This document shows, in pieces, positions 16,024 to 25,291 of a stretch of 39,860 bases of DNA (within the stretch, counting starts at the first letter, position 1; each line of letters opens with the position of its first letter). The stretch lies in contig NZ_BOQB01000065.1 in NCBI RefSeq assembly GCF_018332475.1, forward strand, positions 1 to 39,860, given 5' to 3'. The position numbers and the translations under genes are program-made. The stretch is from Bacillus sanguinis. Its GTDB lineage: Bacteria; Bacillota; Bacilli; Bacillales; Bacillaceae_G. The notes below the pieces were generated by a model. The model was not told where the DNA came from. It saw nothing but the letters and a program-made list of their open reading frames with translations, and ran no database searches.

Positions 16024-17262
16024 ATGAAGGGGAAGTTACAAAATATACATCCATTAGGAATGACAATTATAATAGGGACTTTATTTGCGAGGTTTGCCAC
16101 GTCAATGAGTATTCCTTTTTTAGCAATTTATTTAACGACTGTTAAAGGTGTATCAGCTGGAATGACTGGTGCTATTATCGGAACAAGTGCACTTGTTGGA
16201 GTATTTGCTAGTTTTATTGGAGGGAATTTATCGGACCGATTCGGCCGGAAAACGATTATGATTTGGTCCATGATCGTTTGGGTGTTTGTATTTATAGGTT
16301 TTTCACTTGCAGATCATGTTTTAAGTTTCTTTTTATTAAATGCTTTAAATGGATTATGTAGGTCCTTTTTTGAACCGACGTCAAGAGCATTATTATCAGA
16401 TTTAACAAAACCAGAGTATCGTTTACTCGTATATAACTTACGATACGGTGCAATAAATGTTGGGGTTGCAATTGGACCAATTGTTGGATTACAAATTGGA
16501 AGCGCAAAATCTACAATTCCTTTTTTAGTAGCAGCGGGGGTATATGTTCTATATACAGTTATATTAGCGTTCCAATTCAAGAAATATCCACTGGAACAAA
16601 AGGAGGTTAATAAAGAAAAGCCTGTTACAATGCTAAATGCGCTGCGTATATTACGAAAGGATGTAGTATTTTTAGTTGCGTTAGTTGGCATTATTTTGAG
16701 TAATTGTGGGTTTTCACATTTAACGACGACAGTGTCTCAATATTTTGCAAATACACATATGTTTCAGGATGGAGTGAAGCTGTTCTCATATATGCTCGCT
16801 TTAAATGCAGTTGTTGTAGTGGTTATCCAATATCCTGTTATTCAAATGTGCAAAAAGTACACACCATTAGCATCCATTATGCTTGGAACTTTATTTGTGA
16901 GCGGGGGATTACTTGGCTTTGGAATAGTAGAATCTATGCTAGGTACTGCCATTTGCACAATTATTTTTACAATCGGAGAAGTATTAATGTTTTCAATGAC
17001 GGATGTATTTATTGATGATATAGCTGTTTCACATTTAAAAGGAACATATTTTGGAGCAATGGGATTTTCAGGAATTGGAGCAGTAATTGGTCCATGGTTT
17101 GGGGGAGTACTTCTCGATTATTACGGGTACCAAAATGGATTTGTAGTATTTTCAGCGCTAGCTATATTTTCAACTGTAGCATTTCCTGTACTTTTAATTA
17201 CAAAAGGTTTATTGAAAAAAAGATATGACAGAAATTCTAATATGCAAGTACATGCGAAATAA
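16024..17262 (+). CDS. MFS transporter (drug-efflux type)
   Basis: 412 residues with twelve hydrophobic segments. The MFS motif A is clear in loop 2-3 (GGNLSDRFGRKTIM). In helix 5, GVAIGPIVG matches motif C of proton-antiport drug exporters (DHA family). The split into two six-helix halves by a charged central loop (KKYPLEQKEVNKEKP) is typical. Substrate is unknown. The only site is AGGGAGAG about 14 nt upstream of the ATG, which is distant. No regulator gene is adjacent. Confidence 0.88.
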   Translation: MKGKLQNIHPLGMTIIIGTLFARFATSMSIPFLAIYLTTVKGVSAGMTGAIIGTSALVGVFASFIGGNLSDRFGRKTIMIWSMIVWVFVFIGFSLADHVLSFFLLNALNGLCRSFFEPTSRALLSDLTKPEYRLLVYNLRYGAINVGVAIGPIVGLQIGSAKSTIPFLVAAGVYVLYTVILAFQFKKYPLEQKEVNKEKPVTMLNALRILRKDVVFLVALVGIILSNCGFSHLTTTVSQYFANTHMFQDGVKLFSYMLALNAVVVVVIQYPVIQMCKKYTPLASIMLGTLFVSGGLLGFGIVESMLGTAICTIIFTIGEVLMFSMTDVFIDDIAVSHLKGTYFGAMGFSGIGAVIGPWFGGVLLDYYGYQNGFVVFSALAIFSTVAFPVLLITKGLLKKRYDRNSNMQVHAK

Positions 17263-17296
17263 AATAAGCCCCAGTAGACGACTGGGGCTTATTTTT
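17262..17296. terminator. Bidirectional terminator between the MFS gene and cotM
   Basis: AAATAAGCCCCAGT (17262-17275), loop AGACG, and a perfect partner at 17281-17294 with T-rich tails on both strands. It serves the convergent MFS and cotM genes. Confidence 0.9.
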
Positions 17297-17305
17297 GTAT
17301 TTATT

Positions 17306-17692
17306 TTAATTCTCAATTTGAAAAAGAACTTTCTCTTCATGTTTATTAGCTACTTCGTTTTTGGAAATATGAATGGCTAAAAATCCATTCTCTAAGCAGG
17401 CTAGCATCTTCTTATAAATAATAGTAGCGGGTAAAGGAATGTTCCGCTGCAAAGAAATATTTTTATGAAGTATGCAAATGTTTAGGCCTGTCTCCATCTT
17501 TTTAATAACTACATTTTGTTCAGTTACATTTGGTACATCTGTTTCCAAAATGTATTCTTGTTCAGTTTCACAAAGATCAATATGAATTTGATTCGGGAAA
17601 CTAAAGTTACTACAAGAATCAGAACAAAATTGATCCATCCATTCTTCGAAACCATCAACATGAAAAAGACAATCCTTCTTTTTCTTGCCCAT
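17306..17692 (-). CDS. cotM: CotM-like spore coat protein, alpha-crystallin/Hsp20 family
   Basis: 128 residues from the ATG at 17692, 9 nt after GGAGG; an in-frame GTG three codons earlier overlaps that site. The beta-sandwich pattern of Hsp20 is seen (IHIDLCETEQEYILETDVPNV, then INICILHKN-like and a final FLAIHISK strand). The position next to sspP, sspO and citB is the same as cotM in B. subtilis, an outer-coat protein of nearly the same length. A sigma-K type promoter upstream supports expression in the mother cell. Not a general heat-shock chaperone, in my reading. Confidence 0.8.
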   Translation of the reverse strand: MGKKKKDCLFHVDGFEEWMDQFCSDSCSNFSFPNQIHIDLCETEQEYILETDVPNVTEQNVVIKKMETGLNICILHKNISLQRNIPLPATIIYKKMLACLENGFLAIHISKNEVANKHEEKVLFQIEN

Positions 17693-17725
17693 GTAAGACA
17701 CCCTCCGTAAAATCTCAATTCATAC

Positions 17726-17752
17726 TATGTTATGCATGAATGAAGTAGGGGT
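17726..17752 (-). promoter_or_regulatory. Sigma-K type promoter of cotM
   Basis: On the minus strand AC (17752-17751), a 16-nt spacer, then CATAACATA (17734-17726). This equals the sigma-K consensus AC-N16/17-CATAnnnTA. It lies 34 nt upstream of the start codon. Confidence 0.65.
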
Positions 17753-17816
17753 GAAGAATAAATGTAAAAATATAAACATTGTATGTGATAAAGGTAGCTA
17801 GTGTGAGCCTTTTGCT

Positions 17817-17939
17817 TTACATATCATGATGTGCATGATTTTTTTGGCGTGAATGGTTACGGTTTTTTACTTTATGAGATCCGCTTAATGGTTCAGGTTG
17901 TCCTTTTTTTTCTTTCGCTTCACGATTGTTTTTTTCCAT
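17817..17939 (-). CDS. sspP: Small acid-soluble spore protein P
   Basis: A 40-residue protein read from the minus strand, with the conserved core [20 protein letters not shown] and the ending HHDM, as in SspP of B. subtilis. It is very basic and His/Asn-rich. SspP is a minor forespore protein found in the spore core; its role is not established. The ATG has AGAGGAGGTG upstream. It lies just behind cotM, as in B. subtilis, but a separate sigma-G promoter is visible, so the two are expressed in different compartments. Confidence 0.93.
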   Translation of the reverse strand: MEKNNREAKEKKGQPEPLSGSHKVKNRNHSRQKNHAHHDM

Positions 17940-17965
17940 TGTATGTGACACCTCCTCTTTCTCTT

Positions 17966-17994
17966 TAGAATGAGAGAAGTTTGCAAATTTATAC
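17966..17994 (-). promoter_or_regulatory. Sigma-G promoter of sspP
   Basis: On the minus strand GTATA (17994-17990), a 17-bp spacer and CATTCTA (17972-17966). Every defined position of the sigma-G consensus (GHATR, CATnHTA) is met. It lies 27 nt upstream of the start. Confidence 0.75.
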
Positions 17995-18060
17995 GAGAAT
18001 GTTTTTAGAAAAAAAGGTAAAGATAAATGGGACTAACTATTATGGAAAGGGGATTATATA

Positions 18061-18324
18061 ATGCCATATCATAAAGATAAACAACAAGCTTTTCAAGCAG
18101 CGCAGCAAGGAGTTACACAAGCAGAACATGCATTTAACAACATTGTGAAAAACGATCCAAACTACGGTCATGATTTAAAAGAATTACGCCAAGAGGTTCA
18201 GGAGGCGTATGAACAGATTCAAAATGCGTTAGAAGTAGCTTCGGAAACACAACGCCCACAACTTGAGCAATACGAAAATAATCTCCAAAATATTATGCAA
18301 CATGTAGATCAATTAGAAAAGTAA
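18061..18324 (+). CDS. Small helical hypothetical protein
   Basis: An 87-residue Gln-rich protein (about a fifth of residues), predicted to be almost all helix and probably coiled coil. The ATG follows AAAGGGGA. There is no signal or membrane segment. I do not assign a family; it recalls short DUF2524-like Bacillus proteins in length and composition only. Its stop codon abuts an ATG that opens the frame of the polysaccharide deacetylase, so the two may be coupled. It is divergent from sspP. Confidence 0.75.
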   Translation: MPYHKDKQQAFQAAQQGVTQAEHAFNNIVKNDPNYGHDLKELRQEVQEAYEQIQNALEVASETQRPQLEQYENNLQNIMQHVDQLEK

Positions 18325-18360
18325 ATGAGGTTGTTGTGTATTCGGCAACCTCTTACTTTA

Positions 18361-19095
18361 ATGAACATTATGCGAAAACAGAAAATTTTTCTATTCGTTT
18401 TCTCTTTATTATGCGCAGTACATATATTTCAAGTTGAAAAAGTGGAAGCGAAAATGTTGCTCAGAAAAGAGCTAGAACCAACTGGCTATGTAACGTGGGA
18501 AGTACCTAATAATGAAAAGATTATTGCCATTACATTTGATGATGGGCCAGATCCAACTTATACACCACAAATTTTACATTTATTACGTCAATATAAAGCA
18601 GAAGCGACATTTTTTATGATTGGATTTCGAGTTCAGCGTAATCCATATTTGGTGAAACAAGTGTTAAACGAGGGGCATGAAATTGGAAATCATACGATGA
18701 ACCATTTGTATGCGAGCAATTCATCAGATGAGAAATTAGAAAATGATATTTTAGATGGGAAGAAATATTTTAAAAAATGGGTGAAAGAACCTTTGCTATT
18801 CCGTCCACCTGGTGGATATATTAACGATGCTGTATTTAAAACAGCGAAAGAAGCGGGGTATCAAACAGTTCTATGGTCGTGGCATCAAGACCCGCGTGAT
18901 TGGGCAAATCCAGGGGTTGAATCTATTGTAAATCATGTAGTGAAACATGCTAAAAGTGGAGATATTGTATTGTTACATGATGGAGGAAACGATCGTAGTC
19001 AAACAGTAACAGCATTAGCAAAAATTTTACCTGAACTGAAAAAACAAGGCTATCGATTTGTAACGGTTTCGGAATTACTACGTTATAAACATTAG
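18361..19095 (+). CDS. Polysaccharide deacetylase (NodB family)
   Basis: About 244 residues with an N-terminal signal peptide or anchor (RKQKIFLFVFSLLCAVHIF). All five CE4 motifs are present: TFDDGPD (DD at 60-61), HEIGNHTMNH, RPPGGY, the WSWHQDPRDW segment and IVLLHDGG. The enzyme removes acetyl groups from peptidoglycan sugars or a similar polymer outside the membrane. The start is uncertain: ATGs at 18325, 18361 and 18370 are possible and none has a good site. The 18325 ATG directly follows the upstream stop (coupling), while 18361 gives a normal signal peptide. A hairpin (GAGGTTG at 18327, CAACCTC at 18346) lies between. Confidence 0.9.
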   Translation: MNIMRKQKIFLFVFSLLCAVHIFQVEKVEAKMLLRKELEPTGYVTWEVPNNEKIIAITFDDGPDPTYTPQILHLLRQYKAEATFFMIGFRVQRNPYLVKQVLNEGHEIGNHTMNHLYASNSSDEKLENDILDGKKYFKKWVKEPLLFRPPGGYINDAVFKTAKEAGYQTVLWSWHQDPRDWANPGVESIVNHVVKHAKSGDIVLLHDGGNDRSQTVTALAKILPELKKQGYRFVTVSELLRYKH

Positions 19096-19134
19096 AAAAA
19101 ATCCCAAAAGGTGAATGCTCCTTTTGGGATTTTC
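19096..19134. terminator. Bidirectional terminator between the deacetylase and sspO
   Basis: AAAATCCCAAAAGG (19098-19111) pairs with CCTTTTGGGATTTT (19120-19133). Runs of T on both strands let it serve both convergent genes. Confidence 0.85.
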
Positions 19135-19136
19135 CG

Positions 19137-19286
19137 TTACTGGTTCTTTTTGCGTTTCTTATTATTTTGTCGTTCTGCAGCAGTTAAGTTTTCATTTGCA
19201 AACTCTTCGTTATAACCAGCTCCTTGTCCTTGTGCAGATGCCGCATTCATTCCTGAAATAGTATGATTTGCTTTTCTTTTACCCAT
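19137..19286 (-). CDS. sspO: Small acid-soluble spore protein O
   Basis: A 49-residue basic protein beginning [17 protein letters not shown], with a Gln/Gly-rich middle and a Lys-rich end (NNKKRKKNQ), matching SspO of B. subtilis. It is a minor spore core protein made in the forespore. The ATG is preceded by a GAGGTGAAA site. It is divergent from citB, the same arrangement as in B. subtilis. I could not find a clean sigma-G promoter, unlike for sspP. Confidence 0.92.
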   Translation of the reverse strand: MGKRKANHTISGMNAASAQGQGAGYNEEFANENLTAAERQNNKKRKKNQ

Positions 19287-19386
19287 TTTATTTCACCTCT
19301 ATAACATTTTTGTATGTTGAATGATAAGCAGTTCACAGTATATATGAACTGTAAGTAAAGCACCAATAGAGCACTTTACTTTATGG

Positions 19387-19546
19387 TAATAGTATTCATA
19401 AGGAGCATGAACACTATTCAAATTTAGAAACATAAAGAAAACTTATGATAATCTATAAGTTTCTTATTATTTACTTATTTAGAAAGTTGTAATAAGATAT
19501 TATCGTAAGGTATTGAAAAGTTTGTCTACATTTTATATTCAGACAA
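19387..19546 (+). promoter_or_regulatory. Aconitase promoter region with three dyads
   Basis: Three inverted repeats precede citB. Dyad 1: AATAGTATTCAT (19388-19399) with ATGAACACTATT, one internal mismatch. Dyad 2: ACTTAT-N8-ATAAGT (19441-19460). Dyad 3: TTGTCT (19522-19527) and AGACAA (19541-19546) flank TATATT (19534-19539), a likely -10 with TTGAAA (19513-19518) 15 bp upstream. In B. subtilis citB is controlled by CcpC, CodY and others; dyad 2 recalls the AT-rich CcpC dyad but does not meet ATAA-N7-TTAT. Confidence 0.45.
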
Positions 19547-19576
19547 CTTAGTCACGTTTAACAGGGGGGAAACATA

Positions 19577-22300
19577 ATGGTCAAACATAATCCATTTCAA
19601 TCACGTGCAACTTTTGAAGTAGATGAAAAAACGTATCATTATTATGATTTGAAAGCGCTTGAAAATGCAGGGGTTGGCAACGTATCTCAATTACCATATT
19701 CCGTGAAAGTTTTACTTGAATCAGTACTTCGTCAAGTAGACGGACGTGTAATTACAGAAGAGCATGTTACAAATTTAGCGAAATGGGGAACGAAAGATGT
19801 GCAAGATATCGATGTTCCATTTAAACCATCTCGTGTAATTTTACAAGATTTCACTGGTGTACCAGCTGTTGTAGATTTGGCTTCGCTTCGTAAAGCAATG
19901 GCAGACATGGGTGGGGATCCTGATAAAATTAACCCAGAAATTACTGTAGACCTTGTAATTGATCACTCTGTACAGGTTGATAGAGCGGGTACGGCAGATG
20001 CGCTTGCATTCAACATGGACTTAGAGTTTAAACGTAATGAAGAACGTTATAAATTTTTAAGCTGGGCACAAAAATCATTTGATAACTATCGTGCAGTTCC
20101 ACCAGCTACAGGTATTGTACACCAAGTAAATCTTGAATATTTAGCACCAGTCGTTCACGCGGTGAAAAATGCTGAAGGTGACTTAGTTGCATACCCAGAT
20201 TCATTAGTTGGAACAGACTCACATACAACAATGATTAACGGTATCGGCGTTCTTGGATGGGGCGTTGGTGGTATTGAAGCAGAAGCAGGAATGCTTGGAC
20301 AGCCTTCATACTTCCCAGTACCTGAAGTAATCGGTGTGAAATTAACTGGTACACTTCCAAGTGGTACTACAGCAACAGACGTTGCATTAAAAGTAACACA
20401 AGTATTACGTCAAAAAGGTGTAGTTGGTAAATTCGTTGAGTTCTTCGGTAATGGACTAAAGAGCATGCCTTTAGCTGATCGTGCAACAATTTCAAACATG
20501 GCACCAGAATACGGCGCAACTTGTGGATTCTTCCCAATCGACGATATTTCATTAGAATACTTACGTTTAACAGGTAGAGATGAAGAGCAAATTCGCGTTG
20601 TTGAAGAATATTGTAAAGCGAACGGCTTATTCTATACAGCAGACAGCAAAGATCCAATTTACACTGATCTTGTTGAAATTGATTTAAATACAATTGAATC
20701 TAACCTTTCTGGACCGAAACGCCCACAAGATTTAATTCCACTTTCAGATATGAAAGATGCGTTCCACAAAGCTGTTTTAGCACCAGTTGGAACACAAGGA
20801 CTTGGATTTAATGAGCAAGAGTTCGATAAAGAAGTGAAGGTTACATTAGAAGATAAAGAAGTAACGATGAAAACAGGTGCAATTGCAATCGCTGCAATTA
20901 CAAGCTGTACAAATACATCAAACCCATACGTATTAATCGGGGCAGGTCTAGTTGCGAAAAAAGCAATTGAAAAAGGGCTTGTAGTACCTGAGTACGTAAA
21001 AACATCATTAGCACCAGGATCTAAAGTTGTTACTGAATACTTAGATAAATCAGGTTTAACAACATATTTAGATCAATTAGGTTTCCAAACAGTTGGTTAC
21101 GGCTGTACGACTTGTATCGGTAACTCTGGTCCGTTAGCTCCAGAATTAGAAGAAGCAATCGCAGCAAATGACTTACTAGTAACATCTGTTTTATCTGGTA
21201 ACCGTAACTTTGAAGGTCGTATTCACCCGCTTGTAAAAGCAAACTACTTAGCATCACCACCACTTGTTGTGGCATATGCACTTGCAGGTACTGTCGATAT
21301 TGACCTGAAAAATGATGAAATCGGTAAAGATGCAAATGGCAATGCTGTTTACTTCAATGATATTTGGCCATCAGCTAAAGAAATTGAAGATGTAGTTCAA
21401 AGTGTTGTTACATCTGAACTGTTCAAGAAAGAATATGCACAAGTATTTAATAGCAATGAGCGTTGGAATGAAATCCAAACTTCAAATGAAGCTTTATATA
21501 CTTGGGATAATGATTCAACATACATTCAAAACCCACCGTTCTTTGAAGGATTATCTAAAGAGCCAGGTGAAGTTGAAACATTATCAGGTTTACGTATTGT
21601 TGGTAAATTTGGAGATTCTGTAACGACAGACCATATTTCACCAGCAGGTTCAATCGGTAAGCACACACCAGCTGGACGCTACTTATTAGAAAACGGTGTA
21701 CAACCAGTTGACTTCAATTCTTACGGTTCTCGTCGTGGTAACCATGAAGTTATGATGCGTGGTACATTCGCGAACATCCGTATTAAAAACCAAATCGCAC
21801 CAGGAACAGAAGGTGGATATACAACATATTGGCCAACTGGTGAAGTAACATCTATCTATGATGCTGCTATGAAATATAAAGAAGATGGCACAGGCCTTCT
21901 AGTTGTTGCTGGTAAAGATTACGGTATGGGAAGTTCTCGTGACTGGGCTGCAAAAGGTACAAACTTATTAGGTATTAAAGCAGTAATCGCAGAAAGCTTC
22001 GAGCGTATTCACCGTAGTAACTTAGTGTTAATGGGTGTGTTACCACTTCAATTTAAAGATGGCGAAAGCGCTGAAACGTTAGGTCTTGTTGGTAACGAGT
22101 CGTTTGAAATTCAAATTGACAAAACAGTTAGACCGCGCGATCTTGTAAAAGTAGTTGCAACTGATGCAGATGGCAACGAAAAACAATTTGAAGTAGTAGC
22201 TCGTTTCGATAGTGAAGTTGAAATTGACTACTACCGTCACGGTGGTATTCTGCAAATGGTTCTTCGTGAAAAAATTGAAGAGTCTAAAGTGTCGAACTAA
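19577..22300 (+). CDS. citB: Aconitate hydratase (aconitase A)
   Basis: 907 residues, full length for the IRP/AcnA class. It isomerises citrate to isocitrate in the citric acid cycle. The three [4Fe-4S] cysteines are seen: C444 in TSCTNTSNP, and C510 and C513 in [10 protein letters not shown]. The C-terminal swivel domain has the substrate-binding stretch [13 protein letters not shown]. The class also acts as an iron-responsive RNA-binding protein in B. subtilis. The ATG follows AGGGGGGAA. It is flanked by sspO, as in B. subtilis, and followed by two strong hairpins. Confidence 0.97.
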   Translation: MVKHNPFQSRATFEVDEKTYHYYDLKALENAGVGNVSQLPYSVKVLLESVLRQVDGRVITEEHVTNLAKWGTKDVQDIDVPFKPSRVILQDFTGVPAVVDLASLRKAMADMGGDPDKINPEITVDLVIDHSVQVDRAGTADALAFNMDLEFKRNEERYKFLSWAQKSFDNYRAVPPATGIVHQVNLEYLAPVVHAVKNAEGDLVAYPDSLVGTDSHTTMINGIGVLGWGVGGIEAEAGMLGQPSYFPVPEVIGVKLTGTLPSGTTATDVALKVTQVLRQKGVVGKFVEFFGNGLKSMPLADRATISNMAPEYGATCGFFPIDDISLEYLRLTGRDEEQIRVVEEYCKANGLFYTADSKDPIYTDLVEIDLNTIESNLSGPKRPQDLIPLSDMKDAFHKAVLAPVGTQGLGFNEQEFDKEVKVTLEDKEVTMKTGAIAIAAITSCTNTSNPYVLIGAGLVAKKAIEKGLVVPEYVKTSLAPGSKVVTEYLDKSGLTTYLDQLGFQTVGYGCTTCIGNSGPLAPELEEAIAANDLLVTSVLSGNRNFEGRIHPLVKANYLASPPLVVAYALAGTVDIDLKNDEIGKDANGNAVYFNDIWPSAKEIEDVVQSVVTSELFKKEYAQVFNSNERWNEIQTSNEALYTWDNDSTYIQNPPFFEGLSKEPGEVETLSGLRIVGKFGDSVTTDHISPAGSIGKHTPAGRYLLENGVQPVDFNSYGSRRGNHEVMMRGTFANIRIKNQIAPGTEGGYTTYWPTGEVTSIYDAAMKYKEDGTGLLVVAGKDYGMGSSRDWAAKGTNLLGIKAVIAESFERIHRSNLVLMGVLPLQFKDGESAETLGLVGNESFEIQIDKTVRPRDLVKVVATDADGNEKQFEVVARFDSEVEIDYYRHGGILQMVLREKIEESKVSN

Positions 22301-22316
22301 ATAATTGAAATGAACG

Positions 22317-22352
22317 ATAAGGAAGCTAACAACTGTTAGCTTCCTTATTTTA
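22317..22352 (+). terminator. Aconitase terminator
   Basis: ATAAGGAAGCTAAC (22317-22330), loop AACT, perfect partner 22335-22348 and a TTTTA tail. Confidence 0.85.
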
Positions 22353-22354
22353 TG

Positions 22355-22396
22355 GAAAGGGATGAAACCATTTGGTTTCATCCCTTTCTTTTTACT
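22355..22396 (+). terminator. Second terminator-like hairpin in front of the ABC exporter gene
   Basis: GAAAGGGATGAAACCA (22355-22370) and a perfect 16-bp partner (22373-22388) with a TT loop, then TTTTTAC. It lies two bases after the first terminator and only 22 nt before the next gene's ribosome binding site region. Confidence 0.8.
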
Positions 22397-22417
22397 TTAT
22401 AAAATGGAGGAAAGGTC

Positions 22418-24067
22418 ATGAAAGGATATAAAAGAATTTTGTTACCGTTACAGAAAGAAAAAATATTAGTAATAGCAGCTATATGCAGTGGACTTTTTGC
22501 AGCGATTTTAAATCTATCCCGTCCACTATTCATGGGACTAATTGTAGATAACCTAATTCAAAGAGAGTTAAAGGAGGCGTACCTTTACATTACTTTGTTT
22601 GCAGTTAGTCGCTTGTTGATGTGGGTGAACAATCTTTCATTTGATTATGTAAGCTCCAAAGCAAGTCAACGAATATTGCGAAAGAAGCGTATAGATGTAT
22701 TGCGCCATTTTTTCTTATTACCATTTGAAGAGAGTGAGAAGATTAAGCAAGGAGAGTTAGAGACGCTAGTTGTGTCTGATATTCCAAACTGGGTCAGATT
22801 ATATGGTTCTATATTAATAGAATATATACACGCTATTGCGCAATTTATAGGTGCGTTCATAGCACTACAACATATAGATATGAAGTTTATATTGTGGGTA
22901 ACTCCGTTTTTATTTTTAAGTGCAATGGTTCCGATGTTGATGGGGAAAAAGGTCAGGAATATCGCAAGCATTGCTCAAAACAATCAATCAAGTGTTGTAG
23001 AGATCGTATCGCAGTTTGTAAAAGGCGTACAAGATTTACGTAGTTTGCAAAAAGAAAAGTGGGCCATTCGCTTATTTAAAGGAGTAACAGCACAATCTTA
23101 TAAAACAGAAGTAAAGAAGACGATGATGCACCATTGCATTGGAGTAGTTGGAACGGTGATTGAAACAGGAGCATATATCGTTGTTCTCATTATAGGTGCA
23201 GAAAAAATAATGAGAGGAGAAATAGAAGTTGGTTCACTCGTTGCAGTGTTAGCCACAATTGAGATGCTCTTTTTCCCTGTCCGTTATGTGGGCGATTTAT
23301 TAATAATGACACAAGTTGCAGTCGCTTCGGCAAGTAGAGTTTTTTTCTTTTTAGATAAACGAATGGCAAATAGTAATGTGGAAAGAGCGATGGGGATGAT
23401 ATTAACTAACGTTTCATTTCAGGAGAATGATGAAGAGAAATGCAGAATTCATAATATTGATTTGCAAATTAAACCTGGTGAACTCGTTATGATTGTAGGA
23501 GAAAGTGGTGCAGGAAAAACAACGCTTTTAAAATTAATGACAGGGTTGTATAAACCATCTAACGGTAGCGTTGCTTATTATGGAAATGAGGCTCGATTGA
23601 CTACAGTGTGGCAAGAATCTCATTTTTTTCGGACGACAGTAAAAGAGAATATGTATTTCGAGGAAGAGGACTTAGAAAATGAGTTAGAAAAAAATGCTGA
23701 ACTTGTAAATATAACGTCGATTATTAGGGGGTTACCTGAAGGTCTTCAAACTGTACTACATAAAAGCGGTGAAGAGTTTTCAGGGGGAGAAAGAAAACGC
23801 CTTGCATTATTGCGAGCAATTGTTTCAAATCCGAATCTTATTATTTTAGATGAACCGACTGCGGGATTAGATCCGAGCAATCAAGAAGTTGTTTGGAATA
23901 GGATAGAAGGGCTAGGAAGAGGGATAACGAGAATTGTAGCAACACATGATGTAGAGAAAGTTATACTAGCAGATCGTGTTGTCATAATGAGAGAAGGAAG
24001 TATTGTTGCATGTGGAAGTCCTGAAAAATTAATAAATAGTCATTCATTTTTAAAAGGGTGTAAATAA
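22418..24067 (+). CDS. ABC exporter, fused membrane and ATPase domains
   Basis: 549 residues, a half-transporter. Residues 1-310 hold six hydrophobic segments of an ABC exporter (type IV) fold; residues 330-549 form the ATPase with Walker A GESGAGKTT, a Q-loop (VWQESHFF), signature FSGGERKR, Walker B LIILDEPT, D-loop AGLD and H-loop THD. It must dimerise. The signature departs from LSGGQ. Substrate is unknown. The ATG follows GGAGGAAAGG. No promoter is apparent between it and the preceding hairpin. Confidence 0.9.
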   Translation: MKGYKRILLPLQKEKILVIAAICSGLFAAILNLSRPLFMGLIVDNLIQRELKEAYLYITLFAVSRLLMWVNNLSFDYVSSKASQRILRKKRIDVLRHFFLLPFEESEKIKQGELETLVVSDIPNWVRLYGSILIEYIHAIAQFIGAFIALQHIDMKFILWVTPFLFLSAMVPMLMGKKVRNIASIAQNNQSSVVEIVSQFVKGVQDLRSLQKEKWAIRLFKGVTAQSYKTEVKKTMMHHCIGVVGTVIETGAYIVVLIIGAEKIMRGEIEVGSLVAVLATIEMLFFPVRYVGDLLIMTQVAVASASRVFFFLDKRMANSNVERAMGMILTNVSFQENDEEKCRIHNIDLQIKPGELVMIVGESGAGKTTLLKLMTGLYKPSNGSVAYYGNEARLTTVWQESHFFRTTVKENMYFEEEDLENELEKNAELVNITSIIRGLPEGLQTVLHKSGEEFSGGERKRLALLRAIVSNPNLIILDEPTAGLDPSNQEVVWNRIEGLGRGITRIVATHDVEKVILADRVVIMREGSIVACGSPEKLINSHSFLKGCK

Positions 24068-24097
24068 AGATAAGAGCAATGCTCTTATCTTTATTCA
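24063..24097. terminator. Bidirectional terminator
   Basis: AATAAAGATAAGAGC (24063-24077), loop AAT, perfect partner 24081-24095. The right arm contains the stop codon of the convergent small membrane gene. Confidence 0.85.
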
Positions 24098-24348
24098 CCG
24101 TCATTTATTTGATACTCGATAGATTCAGAATGATTCAAATCAACATTAAAAGTAGCGGTCATAAGGAAAGTTGCAATTCCAAGGATTACGAAAAGGACGA
24201 ATGAGACTAGAGAGATGTAAAGACAAATACGCCCTATTTTCTTTTTTTCAAGATCTTTACTAAAGAGTGAAATGATCCATGCAATAATACCGATTGGATA
24301 TAAAAGAAAACTAAGAATATATAATGTTATTTTTTCGAATGAATTCAT
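24091..24348 (-). CDS. Small membrane protein
   Basis: 85 residues from the ATG at 24348, 7 nt after GGGGGA; a TTG two codons earlier overlaps that site. Two hydrophobic segments (about residues 8-28 and 41-66) are separated by a basic loop (KDLEKKKIGR), and the tail is acidic (residues ESIEYQINDGE). Both ends are therefore likely outside, or the loop inside. No family is recognised. It is convergent with the ABC exporter and divergent from the yneN-like gene. Confidence 0.7.
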   Translation of the reverse strand: MNSFEKITLYILSFLLYPIGIIAWIISLFSKDLEKKKIGRICLYISLVSFVLFVILGIATFLMTATFNVDLNHSESIEYQINDGE

Positions 24349-24598
24349 AAACAATCCCCCTTTGTTGTAGGTTTATAACTACGAGAATAAAAAGGTGAAT
24401 GGGTCCATAAGAAGATAAACAACACTTCATCTGTTTTTCTAATTATACGATAAAAAGGCAAGAATTACGCTTCAAATAAGAATATTCTAATTATTTAGAC
24501 TGTGAATATTTCCAAGCTTGTCCGTATAAGCTAAAATAAGGTATATAGCATTTGAATGAATATATTAAAAGAAGATAAACACGTTAGGGTGATATAAA

Positions 24599-25174
24599 AT
24601 GTGGCGGAAGCTTATGATTATTGTAGTGTTATTTTGTTTAGCGGGATATGCAGCTTATGAACAGTTTGGTAAAAGCGATCAGGCGGCCCAAGGAGAGCAA
24701 GAAAAAAGTGAAGCTGCTATGAAAGAGATGATTGCAAGTAATGGCATTGAAATTGGGAAGAGTGCGCCAGACTTTGAATTAACGAAGTTAGATGGAACGA
24801 ATGTAAAGTTATCAGATTTAAAGGGCAAGAAATTGATTTTGAATTTTTGGGCAACGTGGTGTGGGCCTTGCCAGCAAGAAATGCCTGATATGGAAGCTTT
24901 CTATAAAGAACATAAAGAAAATGTAGAAATTTTAGCAATAAATTATACGCCTTCAGAAAAAGGCGGAGGGATCGAAAAGGTAAGTAATTTTGCAAAGGAA
25001 AAAGGAATTACTTTTCCTATTTTATTGGACAAGAATATTGATGTAACAACAGCCTATAAAGTAATTACGATCCCAACTTCGTATTTTGTAGATACAAAAG
25101 GTGTCATTCAAGATAAGTTTATTGGACCGATGACGCAAAAAGAGATGGAGAAACGGATTGCTAAATTAAAATAA
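24599..25174 (+). CDS. yneN: Membrane-anchored thiol-disulfide oxidoreductase (ResA/YneN-like)
   Basis: 191 residues. A single N-terminal anchor (residues 4-20) places the thioredoxin-like domain outside the membrane. The active site is WCGPC (C88, C91) and the cis-Pro loop is TIPTSYF, as in ResA and StoA, which reduce apocytochrome c or spore-envelope protein disulfides. The position after citB matches yneN in B. subtilis. Which partner it serves is not shown by the sequence. The ATG has TTAGGGTGAT upstream. Confidence 0.88.
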   Translation: MWRKLMIIVVLFCLAGYAAYEQFGKSDQAAQGEQEKSEAAMKEMIASNGIEIGKSAPDFELTKLDGTNVKLSDLKGKKLILNFWATWCGPCQQEMPDMEAFYKEHKENVEILAINYTPSEKGGGIEKVSNFAKEKGITFPILLDKNIDVTTAYKVITIPTSYFVDTKGVIQDKFIGPMTQKEMEKRIAKLK

Positions 25175-25177
25175 CAG

Positions 25178-25222
25178 TGAAAAGGTAGAGATGGAATATA
25201 ATCATTTCTACCTTTTCTTTTT
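25178..25222 (+). terminator. Terminator of the yneN-like gene
   Basis: GAAAAGGTAGA (25179-25189) pairs with TCTACCTTTTC (25207-25217), followed by TTTTTC. Confidence 0.8.
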
Positions 25223-25291
25223 CAAGTAGTGAAAGCTTCATGATATGATAAAAGAAATATAAACGTCTAGAGATAAAGGAGTGTATTTGGA

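Noticed and set aside
20367-20693. Long antisense ORFs within citB, parE and parC
   Set aside because: They mirror strongly coding genes and have no start signals; they are shadows of codon use.
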